From the NCBI GenBank assembly GCA_023387755.1, contig JAEWHO010000094.1, positions 1-36,990 on the forward strand: a DNA stretch of 36,990 nucleotides. The letters are read 5' to 3'. The notes under the pieces were generated by a model that was not told the origin of the DNA, did not search any database, and saw only the letters and a program-made list of their open reading frames with translations. This DNA is from Actinomycetes bacterium (GTDB taxonomy: Bacteria > Actinomycetota > Actinomycetes > Actinomycetales > Actinomycetaceae). This document shows, one piece after another, positions 32,128 through 36,990 of this stretch; the stretch's first letter is position 1, and each line of letters begins with the position of its first letter. Both the position numbers and the translations under genes were made by a program.

Positions 32128-33657
32128 ATGGAATCAACTCGCCTCAGTCTGGCATCTTTTAATCCCACCGTTGGCGCATTTGCTGATAATGCCGCCGCTA
32201 TTGTCACCTATGCGCACAGGGCAATGGACGACGGTGCGGATCTAGTCATTTGCTCCCGCAATGCCCTGGCCGGCCCACGGCCTGCCGATTTGGCCGCTCG
32301 GCCGGACTTTATCTACGAATTCCGCCAGGCCCTGGTGGAGCTGGCTGGCGCGTTGCCCGAGATTCCGGTGATCGTGACCGAAGAGATCCCCGAATTGGCG
32401 GTGTTCGTACTGCAGGACGGGGCTGCTGACCCGTTGGCGGTCGGGGAGGAATCGGCAAGTTTCTTCAGCGAGGTAGGCGTTATCGAGATTGTTACCAGCC
32501 CCGCTGTGGCTAGCGGTGCTCCGGTTGCTGCGCGCGTATGGGTAGATGAGCAGCCCTTCGCGCGCGACGTCGAAAATATGCGCATGTCCCTGCTTGCCAT
32601 GACCTCGAGCGTTTCCTGGCCGATGCTGTACCTCAACGGGTGTGGCGGTCACGATTCCCTCATCCTGGACGGCGCAGCGCTGGCAGTCACTCCCGGAGGC
32701 CGTGTGGTGGCGCGGCGGAAGGATTTCTCTACCGACCCGTTCGTGGTCGATGTGCAGGCTGATGGCTGCGTCGTCGGCGTCGCAGAAGCCGCCGCGCCCA
32801 TGGGTGAAGTGGAGCGGGTCTATCGTGCCGTCGTCACGGGGCTGCGCGACTACCTGGCCAAAAATGGCTTCACTAAGGTGGCCCTGGGCTTGTCCGGCGG
32901 TATTGACTCTGCCCTGGTGGCAGCCCTGGCAGCCGATGCGATAGGTGGCAGCAATATTATCGGCGTATCCATGCCCTCTGCCTATTCCTCTGACCACTCC
33001 CGCTCCGATGCCGATGACACTGCGGAACGGTTAGGGTTGGACTACCGGGTGCAGCCTATTGCTCCGATCTTTAATGCCTTCGAAAAAGAGATGGATCTCG
33101 ACGGCGTAGCTGAGGAAAACCTGCAAGCTCGGATTCGCGGCATGATTCTCATGGCTATTTCCAACTCCGAGGGCGCCCTCGTCTTAGCTACTGGTAACCG
33201 CACGGAAGTCGCCGTCGGGTACTCCACGATCTACGGGGATACGGTGGGAGGTTACGCGCCACTGTGTGATGTGCCGAAGACTCTGGTGTGGGAGATGGCG
33301 CGGTGGCGCAATGCGCAGGCGCAGGAGCGTGGTGAGGTGGAACCGATTCCAGAACATTCAATTACGAAACCGCCCTCAGCAGAGCTACGCCCCGGCCAAA
33401 AGGATACCGACTCCCTACCGGACTACCAGGTTTTGGACGGCATTATTGAACGGCTTGTGGACGACCGTAGCACCGAAGCGCAGGTGATTGCCGAAGGCTT
33501 TGATGCAGTCACCGTTGAGAAGGTCTCCGGCCTGATCAAGCGGTCGGAGTGGAAGCGGCAGCAAGAAGCCTTCGGGCCCTCTATCAGCAAGGTAACCTTT
33601 GGGTTAGACCGTCACTATCCGACGACACACGCCTTTGTGCCGAGGAGGAACTCGTGA
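32128..33657 (+). CDS. nadE: NAD synthetase with degenerate N-terminal glutaminase domain
   Basis: A 509-residue protein with the two-domain plan of glutamine-dependent NAD synthetase. The C-terminal ligase is complete: LGLSGGIDSALVA (ATP loop, 253-265), ENLQARIRG (330-338), LATGNRTEVAVGYSTIYGD and YAPLCDVPKT. The N-terminal nitrilase-fold domain is eroded: the catalytic Glu position (usual FPELALTGYPPEDL) is CSRNALAGPRPADL with Arg44 in place of Glu, and the segments that should carry the catalytic Lys and Cys (VICEDLW-type) are shortened and lack them. I infer that it uses free ammonia. The ATG at 32128 starts the conserved RLSLASFNPTVG; no clear ribosome site, so the start is slightly uncertain. 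Overlaps panB. Confidence 0.92.
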   Translation: MESTRLSLASFNPTVGAFADNAAAIVTYAHRAMDDGADLVICSRNALAGPRPADLAARPDFIYEFRQALVELAGALPEIPVIVTEEIPELAVFVLQDGAADPLAVGEESASFFSEVGVIEIVTSPAVASGAPVAARVWVDEQPFARDVENMRMSLLAMTSSVSWPMLYLNGCGGHDSLILDGAALAVTPGGRVVARRKDFSTDPFVVDVQADGCVVGVAEAAAPMGEVERVYRAVVTGLRDYLAKNGFTKVALGLSGGIDSALVAALAADAIGGSNIIGVSMPSAYSSDHSRSDADDTAERLGLDYRVQPIAPIFNAFEKEMDLDGVAEENLQARIRGMILMAISNSEGALVLATGNRTEVAVGYSTIYGDTVGGYAPLCDVPKTLVWEMARWRNAQAQERGEVEPIPEHSITKPPSAELRPGQKDTDSLPDYQVLDGIIERLVDDRSTEAQVIAEGFDAVTVEKVSGLIKRSEWKRQQEAFGPSISKVTFGLDRHYPTTHAFVPRRNS

Positions 33658-34547
33658 ACCCCGAGATTCAACCCACGCCTGCCACTCCCCCCATCGGGAT
33701 CGCCATTGGTCAGGGGCAGCCCGCTGACGGACGCAGCGGCGTACCCGTACCCCGGCGGGTGCGGGTGCACCATTTGAAAGAAGCCAAGCAGCGGGGGGAG
33801 CGGATCACTATGCTCACCGCTTACGACGCCGTAACTGCCCGCATTTTCGATGAGGCCGGGATTGACACCCTCCTCGTGGGCGACTCTATCGCCGACAATA
33901 TGCTCGGCTATGAGACGACTATCCCGGTGACCATTGACGAAATGATCCCAGCTGTGCGGGCCGTGGCCGGCGCGGTACAGCGTAGCTTCGTCATCGCAGA
34001 TCTGCCCTTCGGATCCTACGAGGCGAGCCCTGAGCAGGCGCATGCCTCGGCAGTGCGAATGCTGAAGGAAGCCGGTGCCCACGCAGTAAAATTTGAGGGC
34101 GGCAAACGCCTGGCCAACCATGTTCGACTGCTCACCGAATCCGGGATTCCGGTCGTCGGGCATTTGGGATTCACTCCGCAGTCGGAAAATATGCTCGGCG
34201 GCAAGCGGGTGCAGGGGCGCGGCGATAATGCCGAAAAACTGGTAGAAGATGCGGTGGCGCTGCAGGATGCCGGTGCCGTCATGATCGTTCTGGAAATGGT
34301 GCCGGCCCCGCTAGCCGAACGCATTACTGAGGTGCTCGATATTCCCACTATCGGGATTGGCGCCGGAGCGGGCTGTGACGGCCAGGTGTTGGTGTGGACG
34401 GATATGGCGGGGATGGGTACCTGGCATCCGCGCTTTGCCAAACAGTTTGGCCAGGTGGGAGCCGAACTTTACGCTGCGGCGCGAGCGTATAAGCATGAGG
34501 TGGCCGAAGGGACGTTCCCGGCTCCAGAGAACTCCTACCAGGAGTAG
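33654..34547 (+). CDS. panB: 3-methyl-2-oxobutanoate hydroxymethyltransferase
   Basis: A 297-residue enzyme that makes ketopantoate from 2-oxoisovalerate and methylene-tetrahydrofolate, the first step of pantothenate and CoA synthesis. Motifs: MLTAYDAVTARIFDEAGID, LLVGDSIADNMLGY (Mg Asp), DLPFGSYE, AVKFEGG (catalytic region), VVGHLGFTPQS and IGIGAGAGCDGQVLVW. The GTG at 33654 overlaps the nadE stop (GTGA) and follows GAGGAGGAAC; the frame upstream is shadow of nadE. The N-terminal 35 residues are an unconserved Pro-rich extension. Coupling with nadE links two cofactor pathways. A hairpin follows. Confidence 0.95.
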   Translation: MNPEIQPTPATPPIGIAIGQGQPADGRSGVPVPRRVRVHHLKEAKQRGERITMLTAYDAVTARIFDEAGIDTLLVGDSIADNMLGYETTIPVTIDEMIPAVRAVAGAVQRSFVIADLPFGSYEASPEQAHASAVRMLKEAGAHAVKFEGGKRLANHVRLLTESGIPVVGHLGFTPQSENMLGGKRVQGRGDNAEKLVEDAVALQDAGAVMIVLEMVPAPLAERITEVLDIPTIGIGAGAGCDGQVLVWTDMAGMGTWHPRFAKQFGQVGAELYAAARAYKHEVAEGTFPAPENSYQE

Positions 34548-34614
34548 GTTCAGTTCGCCGTAAGCAGCTGTGCGTTCCGCCCGCATCTGGAGGGCGACTG
34601 GACTTGAGGTCACC

Positions 34615-34651
34615 GATGGGGGTTCTACCGCTTGCCGGTGGAACCCCCATC
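34615..34651. terminator. Hairpin terminator between panB and the SPOR-like gene
   Basis: An 11-bp perfect outer stem (34615-34625 with 34641-34651) plus an inner 4-bp stem lies between convergent genes. No T-run; likely terminates both transcripts. Confidence 0.75.
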
Positions 34652-34673
34652 GCCGTCGTCGAGAACAACGACG

Positions 34674-34859
34674 CTATTCCTCCTCGCCCTCCCAGGCGCG
34701 ATCCTCGGCCTCCCATTCCTCGTTGCGCTGCTTGGCTTTGGCCAGTGCCGCCGCCGCTTCCTCACGAGTGTTGTATGGGCCCATGACGTTGAAAGCGTCA
34801 GATTGCTGCCCCTCTTCAACCTGACCGGTGGAAATGTTGTAGTAATACTTGGGTTCCAT
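34674..34859 (-). CDS. Small SPOR-like cytoplasmic protein
   Basis: A 61-residue acidic protein beginning MEPKYYYNISTGQVEEG and continuing with an FNVMGPYNTREEAAAALAKA segment that looks like the core of a SPOR fold, followed by a Glu/Trp-rich tail. Short proteins of this kind are frequent next to methionine aminopeptidase genes in actinobacteria. No signal peptide is present, so a peptidoglycan role is unlikely. The ATG at 34859 follows GAGGAGG by 4 bases, strong support that this short gene is real. It diverges from map with 99 bases between starts. Confidence 0.8.
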   Translation of the reverse strand: MEPKYYYNISTGQVEEGQQSDAFNVMGPYNTREEAAAALAKAKQRNEEWEAEDRAWEGEEE

Positions 34860-34945
34860 GGCACCTCCTCGGCTGGGTTTTCCCTCAGTATGGCCGGGAT
34901 GGTCCAGCTTGTGCCACCGGAATATGGGCGCGCGTCACGGCGCGC

Positions 34946-34958
34946 TAAACTGACGGGT
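34946..34958 (+). promoter_or_regulatory. Promoter -10 for a likely leaderless map mRNA
   Basis: TAAACT at 34946-34951 is followed by 7 bases and then the map ATG. The transcription start would fall on or beside the ATG, and no Shine-Dalgarno is present. Leaderless mRNAs are common in actinobacteria. Confidence 0.55.
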
Positions 34959-35828
34959 ATGACTGATCGCGCGCGCCGCGGGCCTCTACAGCCCGGTTCC
35001 CTCTCCCCCACCCGCCCTGTTCCTGCATCTATCGAACGGCCTGAGTATGTGGGTCGGCGCGGGCCGGAACGGGTGAGCGCGCCAGAAGTAAAGTCCGAAG
35101 AAACGATCGAGAAAATTCGCGCCGCGGGAAAAATAGCGGCAAGCGCGCTGGTGGAATTGGAATCCTTCATCCGGCCGGGAATCACCACTGACGACATTGA
35201 CGCCTTTGCCCATGAATATCTGCTCGATCATGGCGCCTACCCCTCCTGCCTGAACTACCAAGGGTTCCCCAAATCCGTGTGCACCTCGCTGAACGAGGTT
35301 ATTTGCCACGGTATTCCCGATTCCACCGTGCTGGAGGACGGCGATATTCTCAACGTCGATATCACGGCGTACAAACACGGCGTGCACGGGGATACTAACG
35401 CGATGTACCTCATCGGGGATGTGGACGAGGAGGCGCGACTGCTAGTAGAGCGCACCAAAGCAGCAATGGAGCGGGGTATTAAGGCGGTCAAACCCGGCCG
35501 GGAAGTGAACGTCATCGGCCGAGTGATTGAGAAGTACGCTGGGCGTTTCGGCTATGGGGTAGTGCGGGAATTTACTGGCCACGGGGTCGGGGAAGCCTTC
35601 CACTCCGGCCTAATCATTCCTCACTATGATTCCGCTCCGCTCTACGACGATGTGATCGAAGAGGGCATGGTCTTCACGATCGAACCAATGCTCACCCTCG
35701 GCACCGCCGACTTCCATATGTGGGATGACGACTGGACGGTACTGACCGCTGATGGCTCCCGGAGCGCCCAATGGGAACACACCATTGTTGTGCGGGCAGA
35801 CGGTGCCGAGATTCTCACCCTGCCGTAA
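34959..35828 (+). CDS. map: Type I methionine aminopeptidase
   Basis: A 289-residue metal enzyme that removes the initiator Met from new proteins. The five metal ligands are visible: the two Asp in NVDITAYKHGVHGDTNAMY, the His of TGHGVGEAFHSG, the Glu of FTIEPMLT and the Glu of QWEHT. A Pro/Arg-rich N-terminal extension of about 45 residues resembles the longer actinobacterial Map (MapB of mycobacteria). The ATG at 34959 sits 7 bases after a TAAACT box and has no Shine-Dalgarno, so it is probably read from a leaderless mRNA. Further upstream the frame is shadow of the SPOR-like gene. ppgK follows 37 bases later. Confidence 0.95.
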   Translation: MTDRARRGPLQPGSLSPTRPVPASIERPEYVGRRGPERVSAPEVKSEETIEKIRAAGKIAASALVELESFIRPGITTDDIDAFAHEYLLDHGAYPSCLNYQGFPKSVCTSLNEVICHGIPDSTVLEDGDILNVDITAYKHGVHGDTNAMYLIGDVDEEARLLVERTKAAMERGIKAVKPGREVNVIGRVIEKYAGRFGYGVVREFTGHGVGEAFHSGLIIPHYDSAPLYDDVIEEGMVFTIEPMLTLGTADFHMWDDDWTVLTADGSRSAQWEHTIVVRADGAEILTLP

Positions 35829-35865
35829 GGTAGCGGTGGACCTACGCAATATTGAGGAGATAATT

Positions 35866-36618
35866 GTGGCTCTCGCCTTGGGAATCGATATTGGCGGCTC
35901 GGGAATTAAGGCCGCCCCGGTCGATTTGGAGCGAGGTGAATTTGCTGCGGATCGGTACCGCATTCCGACGCCTTACCCGGCTACACCTCAGGCAGTAGCC
36001 GAGACGTGCGAAGAGCTGATCAGCTATTTCGCCCCACCCCGAGAGATCCCCATCGGCATCACTTTCCCGGCCCCTATCAAAGCTGGAACCGTCGGGTTTA
36101 TTGCTAACCTGGACCAGTCGTGGAAGGGCCTGAACGTTCCGGAACTATTCTCCACCCACCTCGACCGGCACGTCACCGCCGTCAACGATGCAGATGCGGC
36201 CGGATATGCAGAAGCGGCCTATGGGGCGGCCCGCGATCAACAGGGCCTCGTCATCGTCACCACCTTGGGTACCGGGATTGGGTCTGCCCTCATTTACGAC
36301 GGCGTTCTCATCCCCAATACAGAACTCGGCCACGTGGAATTAAACGGGCATGTGGCAGAGCACCAGGCCTCCTCGGGGGTGCGGGAACAAAACGACTGGT
36401 CATTTAAGAAGTGGGCGAAGAAACTGCAGAAGTACTACGCCCATATCGATAAGCTCTTCTCACCCGACCTAATTGTCGTCGGGGGCGGCGTATCCAAACA
36501 TCACGCGGAATTCCTACCGCTCATCAAGGTGCGCTGCCCGATTGTTCCTGCGCGGCTACGCAATCAGGCTGGGATCGTCGGCGCAGCTGCTTTGGCGGCT
36601 CAGGCCTACCATGGCTGA
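35866..36618 (+). CDS. ppgK: Polyphosphate glucokinase
   Basis: A 250-residue ROK-fold kinase that phosphorylates glucose using polyphosphate or ATP. Motifs: GIDIGGSGIKAAPVD (phosphate loop), IGITFPAPI, NDADAAGYAEA (catalytic Asp), TTLGTGIGSALIYDG, ELGHVELNG (sugar-binding Glu-His) and IVVGGGVSKHH. The size and the WKKWAKKLQKYY-type segment (here SFKKWAKKLQKYY) fit PpgK of mycobacteria. The GTG at 35866 follows GAGGAG, giving a start right at the phosphate loop; upstream codons from 35752 are shadow. It lies 37 bases after map and may be co-transcribed. The mutarotase-like protein at 5517-6443 could act on its product. Confidence 0.93.
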   Translation: MALALGIDIGGSGIKAAPVDLERGEFAADRYRIPTPYPATPQAVAETCEELISYFAPPREIPIGITFPAPIKAGTVGFIANLDQSWKGLNVPELFSTHLDRHVTAVNDADAAGYAEAAYGAARDQQGLVIVTTLGTGIGSALIYDGVLIPNTELGHVELNGHVAEHQASSGVREQNDWSFKKWAKKLQKYYAHIDKLFSPDLIVVGGGVSKHHAEFLPLIKVRCPIVPARLRNQAGIVGAAALAAQAYHG

Positions 36619-36690
36619 CCTACCGCCAGCAGATCTGTGCGTTATCAACCGCTTTCGGCTGGCCAGTCGCGGCTTAGCTAGGCATATGCG

Positions 36691-36720
36691 CCTGCCGCCC
36701 GCGTCGAAGCGGGCGGCAGG
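36691..36720 (-). terminator. Hairpin terminator after rnpB
   Basis: A perfect 12-bp GC-rich stem (36691-36702 with 36709-36720) with a 6-base loop lies immediately past the 3' end of RNase P RNA on the minus strand. No T-run follows. It also lies 72 bases beyond the ppgK stop and could serve that transcript. Confidence 0.75.
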
Positions 36721-36723
36721 GTG

Positions 36724-36990
36724 AGTCAGCCTATACGCCGGGTTCTGTTCCGCATTCGCGGCGGCGACCATCTATCTTGGCTGCACGTTACCGTGTAGCT
36801 CTAGCAACCTACCCGCAGGTTTATACGGGCCGCATACCTGCTGCATGGTCTTGCACCGAACGGGGTTTACCTGGCCGCCTACGTCACCGCAGACGCCGGT
36901 GGTCTCTTACACCACCCTTTCACCCTTACCTGTTGCCAGGCGGTCTACTTTCTGTTGCACTTTCCCGCGGGTCGCCCCGGGTGGGCGTTA
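36724..36990 (-). ncRNA. rnpB: RNase P RNA, bacterial class A, 3' portion (partial)
   Basis: Read on the minus strand, the region contains the diagnostic RNase P RNA elements: GTGCAACAGAAAGTAGACCGCC, split here as GTGCAACAGAA and AGTAGACCGCC; GGTAAGGGTGAAAGGGTG; AAACCCCGTTCGGTGCAAGA; and the 3' end GGCGTATAGGCTGACTC. This is the catalytic RNA that trims the 5' leader of tRNA precursors. About 267 bases are present; the usual length is 350-450, so the 5' end lies beyond the window edge. The 3' boundary is set by the hairpin starting at 36720 and is accurate to a few bases. Confidence 0.93.

Noticed and set aside
32242..32997. 251-codon open frame on the minus strand opposite nadE
   Set aside because: It is antisense to nadE and its composition mirrors complement coding. 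No recognised domain.
34625..35197. 190-codon minus-strand frame covering the SPOR-like gene and the map start
   Set aside because: It conflicts with two genes that have good starts or motifs and shows no family similarity.
1..36990. CRISPR arrays, insertion sequences, prophage genes, tRNA or rRNA genes
   Set aside because: I looked for regular repeat-spacer arrays, transposase motifs, integrases, terminal repeats and tRNA CCA ends with cloverleaf arms in the gaps and found none.

Overview
The window is a compact stretch of chromosome from a high-GC Gram-positive bacterium. Evidence for an actinobacterium includes a diheme QcrC, a three-helix Rieske QcrA, a four-subunit aa3 oxidase with a lipoprotein CtaC, a GlnE/GlnA1/GlnA2 set, DUF3043, DUF4191 and DUF4333 proteins, a polyphosphate glucokinase, many GTG starts and apparent leaderless starts. 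Moderate GC and gene content would suit the Actinomycetales (Actinomycetaceae-like), but I cannot fix the genus. From memory, the gene order ctaE-qcrCAB / ctaF-ctaC / erpA - glycerate-kinase-like - DUF3043 / pepA / dihydrolipoamide acyltransferase - lipB - lipA - DUF4191 - glnA1 - glnE - glnA2 / panB parallels Mycobacterium tuberculosis Rv2193 to about Rv2225, so this is an old conserved neighbourhood rather than a mobile island. I see no insertion sequence, prophage, CRISPR array, tRNA or rRNA. No stretch longer than about 300 bases lacks a gene.

Layout. 1-3677 (+): end of ctaE, then qcrC-qcrA-qcrB, the cytochrome bc1 half of the bcc-aa3 supercomplex, with overlapping stop/start codons and a strong terminator. 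3862-6890: Mn/Fe superoxide dismutase, a Tyr-rich membrane protein, a hexose-6-phosphate mutarotase-like protein and a pyrimidine-dimer glycosylase-like protein. 7014-10065 (-): ctaC-ctaD-ctaF. 10231-12574 (-): FKBP-type lipoprotein, ErpA-like Fe-S carrier and a glycerate-kinase-fold protein. 12694-17225: DUF4333 lipoprotein, M20 dipeptidase, DUF3043 protein, pyrD and two small membrane proteins. 17322-26141: pepA, lpd, a two-lipoyl-domain E2, a kinase-like membrane protein, lipB, lipA and a frameshifted DUF4191 gene. 26278-31943: glutamine synthetase GlnA1, convergent GlnE, and GlnA2. 32128-34547: nadE-panB. 34674-36618: small SPOR-like protein, methionine aminopeptidase, polyphosphate glucokinase. 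36724-36990 (-): 3' part of RNase P RNA.

How they fit together. The bc1 and aa3 genes encode the terminal respiratory chain. ErpA, the FKBP lipoprotein and SOD are plausible supporting factors. LipB and LipA make the lipoyl cofactor carried by the neighbouring E2, which Lpd reoxidises. GlnE modifies GlnA1, whose Tyr site is intact, whereas GlnA2 lacks that Tyr. A GlnR-like box lies upstream of glnA1.

Most unusual points: a glutamine-type NAD synthetase whose glutaminase domain has lost its catalytic triad; a glycerate-kinase-like protein lacking family active-site motifs; a membrane-anchored pseudokinase; and the DUF4191 frameshift. I found no clearly new multi-gene system.
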